This document shows positions 1-5,274 of a DNA stretch of 6,047 bases, one piece after another. Within the stretch, counting starts at the first letter, position 1, and each line of letters opens with the position of its first letter. The notes below the pieces were generated by a model. It saw nothing but the letters and a program-made list of their open reading frames with translations, was not told the origin of the DNA and did no database searches. Source of the stretch: Acidimicrobiia bacterium (GTDB lineage: Bacteria > Actinomycetota > Acidimicrobiia > Acidimicrobiales > AC-14); the NCBI GenBank assembly GCA_019243595.1, contig JAFAUA010000251.1, positions 1 through 6,047 of the forward strand, in the 5' to 3' direction. Made by a program: the position numbers and the translations under genes.

Positions 1-750
1 GTCGCCGACGAGGTGCGGCGTCTGAACGCCGCGCTTTCGCGGGCCGCGTCCCAGACCGCGCCTGCGCCGCCACCTCCGCAGCCCCAGCCCCAGCCGCAGC
101 CCGTCCCGAAGCCGGTCGAGGCGCCGCCCCCGGCCCCGGCCCCGGCCGCCGACCCGTACGAGACCGTCGGCGCTCAGCTGGCGACGCTGCTGCGCACCGC
201 CGGCGACTCCGCCGCCCGCATCCGGCGTGAGGCCGAGGACATCGCCGACGCCACCCGCCGGGAGGCCGAGGAAGAGGCCGAGCGTCTGATCAACAGCGCC
301 GAAGAGCGGGCCCGGGAAATCGTGGCCACCGCCGAGCGTGAGGCCGACCAGCTGGTCGCCGAGGCCAACGCCAACCTCCAGCGGGCCCAGGAGGAGGCGC
401 AGGGGATCGTCGAACAGGCCCGCCAGGAAGCCACCGAGAGCCTCGAGCAGGCCAATCGGCGGGCGGAGCGGGCGGTCCAGGAAGCAGAGGTCACCCGTCT
501 GCAGGCGAACGAAGCGGCCAACAACTCGCGGGTCCAGGCCGAGGCCGAGGCCGAACGCATCCGGGACCAGGCCCAGCGCGATGCCGACCGGCTGATCACC
601 GAAGCCCAAGCCCGGCACCAGGAGCTCAAGGAGGCCAACCTCGAGCTCCGCGAGCGCATGGCTGCGGTGGAGTCGGTGCTTCGGGCGGTCGACAGTCCGA
701 TGGCCGGCGCGTCCGAGATCGCGGGCGGCACCGGCGGCTCGCCTTCGTAG
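1..750 (+). CDS. DivIVA-like coiled-coil protein, 5' end outside the window
   Basis: The frame is open from base 1 (VADEVRRLNAALSRA...), and this opening resembles the end of a DivIVA lipid-binding domain, so the true start is probably upstream; a GTG at 13 is possible but has no convincing ribosome binding site. The 249 residues seen are: a short helix (1-18), a Pro/Gln/Ala-rich linker (about 20-52), and a long Glu/Ala/Arg-rich coiled coil (about 56-225) built from 11-residue repeats, then a Gly/Ser tail. There is no membrane segment. In actinobacteria, DivIVA/Wag31-type proteins gather at curved membrane at poles and septa and recruit wall-synthesis machinery; a similar scaffold role is inferred here. 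A second coiled-coil gene follows after 9 bp, suggesting co-expression. The DivIVA assignment rests on resemblance because the diagnostic N-terminus is missing; other long coiled-coil proteins remain possible. Confidence 0.75.
   Translation, partial: VADEVRRLNAALSRAASQTAPAPPPPQPQPQPQPVPKPVEAPPPAPAPAADPYETVGAQLATLLRTAGDSAARIRREAEDIADATRREAEEEAERLINSAEERAREIVATAEREADQLVAEANANLQRAQEEAQGIVEQARQEATESLEQANRRAERAVQEAEVTRLQANEAANNSRVQAEAEAERIRDQAQRDADRLITEAQARHQELKEANLELRERMAAVESVLRAVDSPMAGASEIAGGTGGSPS
76..149 (+). repeat. Low-complexity DNA coding the Pro/Gln and Pro/Ala linker
   Basis: Alternating CCN and CAG codons (about 76-102) encode a PQPQPQPQP run. Bases 128-145 are three perfect copies of the hexamer CCCCGG, encoding Pro/Ala. 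The stretch lies inside the linker of the DivIVA-like gene and is likely to vary in length between strains by slippage. Proline-rich linkers between the membrane-binding domain and the coiled coil are common in actinobacterial DivIVA-type proteins. Confidence 0.6.
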
Positions 751-759
751 CCGTCGCCG

Positions 760-1608
760 ATGTCGGACATCGACGACGTCCCCGAGAGCGACCCTCCCCC
801 CACCTTCGTGGAGGCCGACGCCGAACGCATCGAGCTGACGGCGCAGCGGGCCCGGCTCACGCTCGAAGAACAGGCCGAAGAGGCCCGGCGCCGAGTGCTG
901 CGCAGCAGCCGGGGCCGGGTCGGGCCTGCGTCCGCCATCTCCAGCTCCGACGCCGACGACGACATCGAGCTCCGCGAGCGGCTCCGGGAGCTGGTGCGCG
1001 GTGTCGAGGAGGAGACCGAGCGTCTCCAAGACGACGTCGGCCGCCTGCGGTCCGCCGCCGGGCGGGCGGGAGCGACCGTCCGCGAGGAGATCGAGCGGGC
1101 GGCTAACGAGCTCGTCGAATCGTCGGCCGCCGGGTCCCTGGAAGCGCTGACCACCGCCGTCGAGTCTCTGCAGGAAACGGCCGGCAGCCTCAACACGGTC
1201 GCCGCTGGACTGATGACGTCGATCGAGCAGCTCGGCGCCGTGTCACCCGTGGCCGAGCAGCTGGCCCGGCTGGCCGCGGCCCCGCCGTCGATCCCCGATG
1301 CCCTGGCCGCCGTCCTCAGCGACCTCACTGATCAGCTGTCGGCGCTGGGCGACGTCGTGTCCACGGAGCTGCGCTCGTCGACGGAAGCGGCGCTCACCAC
1401 CGAGTTCGAGCGCTACGAAGCACGCATGGAGCACGCCCTGGCCCGGGTCGTCGACGAGCTGGCGCGTATCCGACGCCGCCTTCCGGTCACCAAGAAGGGC
1501 GCGCCGGTCGATCTCAGCAAGGAGCAGCTGACCGCCATCGGCCAGTCCGTCGGCGACTACCTCCTGGCCGCCATGCGCGAGCAGAACCCGGGAGCCCCCA
1601 AGGCCTAA
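760..1608 (+). CDS. Coiled-coil protein of unknown function, partner of the DivIVA-like gene
   Basis: I do not recognise this 282-aa protein as a named family. It has an acidic, proline-containing start (1-20), a first helical segment (about 20-48), a Ser/Asp-rich break (about 50-68), a charged coiled coil (about 68-122), a long amphipathic Ala/Leu/Thr/Ser-rich helical region (about 125-235) and a basic patch (RIRRRLPVTKK, 237-246), then a short C-terminal helix. There is no signal peptide or membrane span, so it should be cytoplasmic. ATG at 760 is the first start after the upstream stop; only 9 bp separate the genes and there is no clear Shine-Dalgarno sequence, so translation may be coupled. 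The position suggests a partner of the polar or septal scaffold. Its stop overlaps the stop of the convergent gene. Confidence 0.8.
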   Translation: MSDIDDVPESDPPPTFVEADAERIELTAQRARLTLEEQAEEARRRVLRSSRGRVGPASAISSSDADDDIELRERLRELVRGVEEETERLQDDVGRLRSAAGRAGATVREEIERAANELVESSAAGSLEALTTAVESLQETAGSLNTVAAGLMTSIEQLGAVSPVAEQLARLAAAPPSIPDALAAVLSDLTDQLSALGDVVSTELRSSTEAALTTEFERYEARMEHALARVVDELARIRRRLPVTKKGAPVDLSKEQLTAIGQSVGDYLLAAMREQNPGAPKA

Positions 1609-1826
1609 CGGGTCAGGCTGGCGAGCGCCCAAATCGCCGCCACCGCGCCGATCACGATGAACAGCACGCTGCGCCCCACCGGGGCCCGCGCCAGGTCGCC
1701 CTTCTTGGCGGTCTCGGGAGGCCTGACCAAGGCGAGGACGTTGCCGACGGCCATCGCGCCGCCGAGGGCGAGCAGCAGCCAGGCCAGCAGGTTGTTGCCG
1801 AGGAACAGCGAGTTGTCAGCGAGCAC
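1605..1826 (-). CDS. Small protein with two transmembrane segments, unknown function
   Basis: This 73-aa protein has two hydrophobic segments, about residues 8-33 (LFLGNNLLAWLLLALGGAMA region) and 53-71 (SVLFIVIGAVAAIWALASL), joined by a short polar loop containing RPPETAKKGDLARAPVGR. The basic loop argues for both ends outside and the loop inside, by the positive-inside rule. The GTG start at 1826 is supported by a GGGGAG Shine-Dalgarno sequence 7 bases upstream. The TAG stop (1607-1605) shares bases with the TAA stop of the plus-strand gene. The clean hairpin membrane topology and good ribosome binding site make it likely a real gene; no function can be assigned. Confidence 0.75.
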   Translation of the reverse strand: MLADNSLFLGNNLLAWLLLALGGAMAVGNVLALVRPPETAKKGDLARAPVGRSVLFIVIGAVAAIWALASLTR

Positions 1827-2076
1827 GGCAAACTCCCCGATCTGGGCTCATGCGGGCAGGGTAGAGCGGATCTCTGACCACGCTCGGTGAGATTTCCCTC
1901 AACCCGACGCCACCGCGTGACGAGACTGAGGGTGCGGCGAGATCCCCAGCTTGCCGTGACCGGGACACGGGTGGAGGCCGGGACCCTCCGACAGCAGCCG
2001 AAGCTCCAGCGTTCTTGCAGGGCGTTGGAACCCCTTCACTCGGCTTCCGCCCGCCCCGGCACTCTGTCGCGCTGGA
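1827..2076. other. Non-coding gap with nested inverted repeats
   Basis: No credible gene is seen between the start of the 73-aa gene and the end of the anchored protein. It should contain the promoter of the minus-strand 73-aa gene, but no convincing -10/-35 pair stands out. Two nested short inverted repeats occur: GGATCTC (1868-1874) with GAGATCC (1939-1945), and inside them CCCTCA (1896-1901) with TGAGGG (1927-1932). These could be a folded leader of the minus-strand transcript or chance in GC-rich DNA. No T-run follows, so there is no support for a simple intrinsic terminator. Confidence 0.35.
1833..1838 (-). promoter_or_regulatory. Ribosome binding site of the 73-aa membrane protein
   Basis: On the minus strand this reads GGGGAG, 6 of which positions fit a purine-rich Shine-Dalgarno core, with 7 bases before the GTG start codon. 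It is the main evidence for choosing that start. Confidence 0.6.
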
Positions 2077-2790
2077 TCATCCGCCGGCGCCGGGCGGTGG
2101 CGCCAGATCCGCGTCGGTCACGTCGCCCGACACCGAGGTCGCCTCTTGGACGTCGCGTCCCTCGACCCGATCGATGTCGCGCAACGTCGGCGCCCCGGTC
2201 GCCTCGTCGAAGCAGAAACGGGCGCGTCGCCCGTACGGCGGGACGGGATAGCTGAAGCGCAGGCGCAGGTCGTAGCAGTGCGACGATGTGGCCGTGACGT
2301 CGTACAGACGGCTCGGGCCGAGGAGCTGGCCCCGCAGCACCGCTTCGTTGCCGGCCACGTCCTGGTCGTAGGGCGGGGCTGCGCCTGCGTCCCGGCAATG
2401 CAGGTGGCCGTCGGCGTCGGAGGCGCAGGAGAGGCGGCGGTCACCGCGGCGGGCGTCGACGGAGCCGAGGGCCACCGAGAGGCGATCGGGGGGACGCTGG
2501 GCGGTGCGGATCTCGTCGTCGAGGCGACTGCTGCCAACGATCCGCTGCCAGTGGAGCACGACCTTCCACGTGCCGAGCTGGCTTCGCCGCCAGTCGGCGA
2601 TGTACTGCGCTCCGGCGTCGGGCTCGGCCGGGCGCGCGATGGCGTGCTTCGTGCGGCCGTCTGAGGTCGCCACCACGGCCGCCGCCGCGGCCACGCCCAC
2701 GATCAGGCCGACGATTGCGCCGCGCGCGACAGGCGATCCCTTCGTAGCGGCGACCGTACCGGGCGTGGGAAGCTGGGAGGGATGTTCCAC
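2077..2790 (-). CDS. Membrane-anchored four-cysteine protein, unknown function
   Basis: With the GTG start at 2790 the protein is 237 aa: a 23-residue N-terminus ending in basic residues, one hydrophobic span (about 24-42, GAIVGLIVGVAAAAAVVAT), then an extracytoplasmic domain of about 190 residues. That domain has a conserved-looking start (YIADWRRSQLGTWKV), the phrase AQRPPDRLSVALG, and four cysteines at 122, 132, 172 and 193, in two pairs that could form disulphides. SYPVPPYGRRARFCFDEATGAPT precedes the C-terminus. It resembles uncharacterised signal-anchored proteins I associate with Acidimicrobiia, but I can name no family. The frame extends to 2961, but the added part looks non-coding and opposes the VOC gene. 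The 2790 start has only a weak ribosome site and overlaps the divergent gene by 9 bp; GTG at 2793 is equally possible. Confidence 0.65.
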   Translation of the reverse strand: MEHPSQLPTPGTVAATKGSPVARGAIVGLIVGVAAAAAVVATSDGRTKHAIARPAEPDAGAQYIADWRRSQLGTWKVVLHWQRIVGSSRLDDEIRTAQRPPDRLSVALGSVDARRGDRRLSCASDADGHLHCRDAGAAPPYDQDVAGNEAVLRGQLLGPSRLYDVTATSSHCYDLRLRFSYPVPPYGRRARFCFDEATGAPTLRDIDRVEGRDVQEATSVSGDVTDADLAPPPGAGG

Positions 2791-3315
2791 CACACCGCTT
2801 TCGCCACCCGTGACTCCGCCGCCACCCACGCGTTCTACACCGACGCCATGGGCTTCAAGCTCGTGAAGGTCGAGGTGGCGCCCACGCCCCAGGGCGGTTG
2901 GGCCAAGCACTTCTTCTACGACACCGGCGGCGGCGAGATGATCGCGTTCTGGGAGCTGCACGACGAGAGCATCCCCGACACCTGGTCACCTGCCATCTCG
3001 ACCGGTCTCGGGCTTCCCGAATGGGTCAACCACCTTGCCTTCGCGGCGACCGACCTCGACGACATCGAGTCACGCAAGCAGCGCTGGCTAGATAACGGCC
3101 ACGACGTGGCTGAGATCGACCATCGCTGGTGCGTGTCGGTGTACACGATGGATCCGAACGGGATCCTCGTCGAGTTCTGCACGACGACCAAGGCCTTCAC
3201 CGAGGCGGACCACAAGGACGCCGAGCGCCTGCTCGCCGACCCCGCTCCGCCGGTGCTGGCGCCGCCCGACGCGAAGTTCTTCCAGGCGCCGGCGCGCGCG
3301 GGCGCCTCCACCTAA
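2782..3315 (+). CDS. VOC (glyoxalase/extradiol dioxygenase fold) metalloprotein
   Basis: The 177-aa protein has two beta-alpha-beta-beta-beta modules of the vicinal oxygen chelate superfamily. The first opens FHHTAFATRDSAATHAFYTDAMGF and the second VNHLAFAATDLDD, closing with the family signature DPNGILVEFC. Likely metal ligands are H4, E58 (FWEL), H84 and E131. H, H and E serve extradiol dioxygenases, while four ligands are typical of glyoxalase-type isomerases, so the reaction is unsettled. A Pro/Ala-rich tail (about 153-177) follows the fold. ATG at 2782 is right because the first ligand is at residue 4. GGGAAG lies 9 bases upstream; GGGAGG abuts the start too closely. An alpha/beta hydrolase begins 3 bp after the stop, so the two are probably co-translated and may act in sequence on a ring-derived or otherwise electrophilic substrate; this is inference. 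Confidence 0.88.
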   Translation: MFHHTAFATRDSAATHAFYTDAMGFKLVKVEVAPTPQGGWAKHFFYDTGGGEMIAFWELHDESIPDTWSPAISTGLGLPEWVNHLAFAATDLDDIESRKQRWLDNGHDVAEIDHRWCVSVYTMDPNGILVEFCTTTKAFTEADHKDAERLLADPAPPVLAPPDAKFFQAPARAGAST

Positions 3316-3318
3316 CGC

Positions 3319-4479
3319 TTGCTCCCGGGTTTCTGGCCGGAACCCGCTGACGAGCCGGAGGCGGGACCGGGTCGGGAAGCGGTCACGTTCCTCGCCGAGG
3401 GCGACGTGCCCCTGCGCGGCATCTTCTGGACGCCGCCATCAGGTGCGTGGCAGACGGCGGTCGTCCTCACCCACCCGCGCGCCGACTTCTCCGTCCATTA
3501 CGCAGCGCCGCTGCTGGCCGCCGCCGGGTACGGCGTGCTGGGCTTCGGCACTCGCTACGTCAACAACGACACCGACTGCCTCCACGAGCTGCTCGTCGCC
3601 GACGTCGCGGCGGCCGTCGACGAGGTTCGGCGCCGAGGCGCCGACGCGGTCGTTCTCCTCGGCAACAGCGGCGGCGGCTCCCTGATGGCGCTGGCCCAAG
3701 CCGAGCGGGAGCTCGGCGACGCCTTCGTCGCCCTGGCCGCCCATCCCGGCGAGGGCGTGTTCCTCCTCAACGCCATCGACCCCTCGGTTACCGACGAAGC
3801 CGACCCGTTCTCCGTCGACCCCAGCCTCGACATGTACGACCCGGCCAACGGCTGGCAGCCGTGGCCGTCGCCGTCGAGCTACGACCCCGACTGGGTGGCC
3901 CGCTACCGCGACGCACAGCGGGCGCGCGTGGGCCGCATCGACGACATCGCCAAGGCCGCTCTGGACGAGCGCACGCGGGCGGGGCGGGCGGCGCGCGCCG
4001 TTCCGCGCGGCAGCGAGGAGTGGAACCGCCTGCGCCGACACGGGGTCCACGCCCGGTATCTCACGATCTACCGGACCCTCGCCGACCCCGCGTATCTCGA
4101 CCCGACGATCGACCCCGACGACCGGCCTCTCGGCAGCATCTTCGCCTTTCCCGATCCGCTCGACGCCAATTACGGCTACGGCGGGCTGGCGCGGGTGATG
4201 ACAGCGCGGGGCTGGCTCTCGACGTGGTCCGGGCTCTCGTCTCCCGCCGCGCTCGAGCGCACGATGCCAGCGGTGCGCGTCCCCACCCTCGTCCTCCACC
4301 CCACCGCCGACACCGAGATCCGCCTGCACCAGGCCAGAGCCATCCACGCCGCCAGCGGGAGCGTCGACGCGACGTACGCCGAGCTCCGGGGCGCCGGGCA
4401 CTACCTCCACGGCCACCGCCGCCAGGCTCTGGAGCTCATCGTCGACTGGCTGCGCACGAGGGTGCCGCACGTCACTTGA
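3319..4479 (+). CDS. Alpha/beta hydrolase
   Basis: This 386-aa cytoplasmic hydrolase shows the fold in order: an N-terminal beta region ([19 protein letters not shown]), HPRAD at 52-56 near the expected oxyanion loop, the nucleophile elbow GNSGGG with Ser117, a long inserted cap region (about 150-310), the strand [14 protein letters not shown] carrying the likely acid Asp331, and GAGHYLHGH with the likely catalytic His361. The cap makes it larger than a minimal hydrolase of about 280 aa and probably sets substrate choice. The start is TTG at 3319, the earliest in frame, 3 bp after the VOC stop and without a clear ribosome site, which fits translational coupling. Esterase, C-C bond hydrolase and lactonase activities are all possible. 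The stop codon lies inside the -35 box proposed for the next transcript. Confidence 0.85.
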   Translation: MLPGFWPEPADEPEAGPGREAVTFLAEGDVPLRGIFWTPPSGAWQTAVVLTHPRADFSVHYAAPLLAAAGYGVLGFGTRYVNNDTDCLHELLVADVAAAVDEVRRRGADAVVLLGNSGGGSLMALAQAERELGDAFVALAAHPGEGVFLLNAIDPSVTDEADPFSVDPSLDMYDPANGWQPWPSPSSYDPDWVARYRDAQRARVGRIDDIAKAALDERTRAGRAARAVPRGSEEWNRLRRHGVHARYLTIYRTLADPAYLDPTIDPDDRPLGSIFAFPDPLDANYGYGGLARVMTARGWLSTWSGLSSPAALERTMPAVRVPTLVLHPTADTEIRLHQARAIHAASGSVDATYAELRGAGHYLHGHRRQALELIVDWLRTRVPHVT

Positions 4480-4504
4480 CTGATACTGATGAGTATCTCA
4501 TACT
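4476..4504 (+). promoter_or_regulatory. Predicted promoter of the small ORF/TetR operon
   Basis: A -35 hexamer TTGACT (4476-4481, five of six matches to TTGACA) and a -10 hexamer CATACT (4499-4504, four of six matches to TATAAT, including the important second A and last T) are separated by exactly 17 bp. Transcription would begin near 4511, leaving a leader of about 33 bases before the ATG at 4544. The -35 box overlaps the TGA stop of the hydrolase gene (4477-4479). The spacer is filled by the first palindrome and the -10 box is one arm of the second. Confidence 0.6.
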
Positions 4505-4531
4505 CTTGAGTATCAGATACTTTGTAGTATC
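4482..4531 (+). promoter_or_regulatory. Array of three palindromic operators, probable TetR binding sites
   Basis: Three 16-bp units of the form GATACT-N4-AGTATC start at 4482, 4499 and 4516, a strict 17-bp period with one base between units. Unit 1 has spacer gatg, unit 2 is CATACT-cttg-AGTATC with one mismatch, and unit 3 has spacer ttgt. The four central bases differ between units while the arms are kept, as expected when only the arms are read by a dimeric repressor. The array covers the promoter spacer, the -10 box with the transcription start, and the leader up to the ribosome binding site. It stands directly upstream of a TetR-family gene, so autorepression is the natural reading. The array is strikingly AT-rich against its surroundings. 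Confidence 0.8.
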
Positions 4532-4536
4532 GGAGG
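4532..4536 (+). promoter_or_regulatory. Strong ribosome binding site of the 44-aa small ORF
   Basis: GGAGG (extending to GGAGGTG at 4532-4538) stands 7 bases before ATG 4544. It is the best Shine-Dalgarno sequence in the window and directly abuts the third operator. It serves the small ORF rather than the TetR start at 4657, which is over 100 bases further on. Confidence 0.8.
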
Positions 4537-4543
4537 TGCAGCG

Positions 4544-4678
4544 ATGAGCGAACAGGGTGCAAAGCAAGTCCGGTCCTGGCTGGATCGCGAGCGGCGGTTC
4601 GAGCGCATGCTCGAGGAGCTCCGGGCACCGAAGCCGGATACGGCACAGAATGGGGCGTGCCCGCCACCCAGCGACTGA
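4544..4678 (+). CDS. 44-aa small protein or coding leader upstream of the TetR gene
   Basis: An ATG with an excellent Shine-Dalgarno sequence opens a 44-codon frame ending in TGA at 4676-4678. The product has a charged, probably helical segment (about 6-28, containing VRSWLDRERRFERMLEELR) and a polar tail with one Cys (39) and PPPSD. Codons from about the ninth on are GC-rich in the third position like the neighbouring genes, which supports real coding. It overlaps the TetR gene by 22 bases in another frame, so ribosomes ending here could restart at GTG 4657, which lacks its own good ribosome site. It may be a regulatory leader peptide or a small partner of the regulator. Alternatively, a one-base error in the GGGG run at 4652-4655 would fuse it to the TetR protein as an N-terminal extension. 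I do not recognise a family. Confidence 0.6.
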   Translation: MSEQGAKQVRSWLDRERRFERMLEELRAPKPDTAQNGACPPPSD

Positions 4679-5274
4679 CTCGCGAAGAGAAGAAGGCCCA
4701 GACCCGGGAGCGCCTCATCGAGGCCGCGGCCCGCGTCTTTGCCGAGAAGGGGTTCGCCGAGAGCTCCCTCGACGAGGTGGCGGACGCCGCCGGCCTCACC
4801 AAGGGAGCGGTGTACTCGAACTTCGAGAACAAGGAGGCCCTGGTCGCCGCGGTCCTCAAGGCCCATGAGGATCGTCAGAGCGGGATCAGCGACGTGGCGA
4901 CCGGCTTGCCAACGCTCGAGGAGCAGCAGGCGGTCGCCGCACGGCTCTTCTCTGAGAGCGTGAACGAGGAACGCGACGCCTGGCTCCTGTTTCTCGACTT
5001 CACGGCGTACGCCCTCCGCAACCCCGCGATCTATGCGGACTTCCTCGCCGCCCACCGCGCCGGACGGCAGCGGATCGCCGACATGATCGACCAGAACACG
5101 CCGGCTGAGGGTCCCCGGTTCAAGACCGACGTGGATCAGGCGGCGCTGATCTTCGGCATCATCGGCAACGGCATCGCCATCGAGAAGCTCATCGACCCCG
5201 AGGGCGTCCCCGACGACCTGTTCGACAAGCTGCTGCCCGTCCTCATCGACGCGTTCGAGGCCGGCCGCCTCTAG
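4657..5274 (+). CDS. TetR-family transcriptional regulator
   Basis: This 205-aa protein has a textbook TetR DNA-binding domain: helix 1 RERLIEAAARVFAEKGF (17-33), helix 2 SLDEVADAAG (37-46) and recognition helix LTKGAVYSNFENKEAL (47-62). An all-helical ligand-binding and dimer domain (about 75-205) follows, whose sequence does not reveal the ligand. The length is normal for the family. GTG at 4657 is the first in-frame start and leaves a usual short N-terminus; only GGGG directly before it could bind ribosomes, so coupling to the 44-aa frame is likely. The three-operator array upstream suggests it represses its own operon until an inducer binds. Its TAG stop overlaps the stop of the convergent P450 gene. 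The VOC/hydrolase pair and the P450 are candidate further targets by proximity only. Confidence 0.92.
   Translation: MPATQRLTREEKKAQTRERLIEAAARVFAEKGFAESSLDEVADAAGLTKGAVYSNFENKEALVAAVLKAHEDRQSGISDVATGLPTLEEQQAVAARLFSESVNEERDAWLLFLDFTAYALRNPAIYADFLAAHRAGRQRIADMIDQNTPAEGPRFKTDVDQAALIFGIIGNGIAIEKLIDPEGVPDDLFDKLLPVLIDAFEAGRL

Noticed and set aside
174..1328. A 384-codon open frame on the minus strand opposite the two coiled-coil genes
   Set aside because: Its product is Ser/Arg/Ala-rich with no domain, and it mirrors the codon bias of the plus-strand genes, which show clear coiled-coil design.
1996..2045. tRNA or hairpin suggested by AGCCGA (1996-2001) and TCGGCT (2040-2045)
   Set aside because: The inner sequence does not form D, anticodon or T arms, lacks the T-loop consensus, and the six-base match does not extend.
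2791..2961. N-terminal extension of the anchored four-cysteine protein
   Set aside because: The extra 57 residues lie opposite the conserved start of the VOC gene, have shadow-like Gly/Val/His composition, and would put the membrane anchor far from the N-terminus.
3439..4470. A 343-codon minus-strand open frame opposite the alpha/beta hydrolase
   Set aside because: The low-complexity Gly/Val/Arg product has no motifs, whereas the plus strand has a complete hydrolase triad. Long antisense frames are expected at this GC content.
4482..4531. CRISPR-like or random tandem repeat reading of the 17-bp array
   Set aside because: Units are only 16 bp, perfectly palindromic, with a one-base gap and no spacers. 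Their position over a promoter before a TetR gene fits operators.
4482..4531. Rho-independent terminator for the hydrolase transcript
   Set aside because: The inverted repeats are AT-rich with no GC-rich stem and no T-run after them, so a DNA operator role is better supported.
3447..4547. A 366-codon plus-strand frame overlapping the hydrolase in another phase
   Set aside because: The product is almost entirely Arg/Pro/Ala/Gly, typical of a shifted reading of GC-rich coding DNA.
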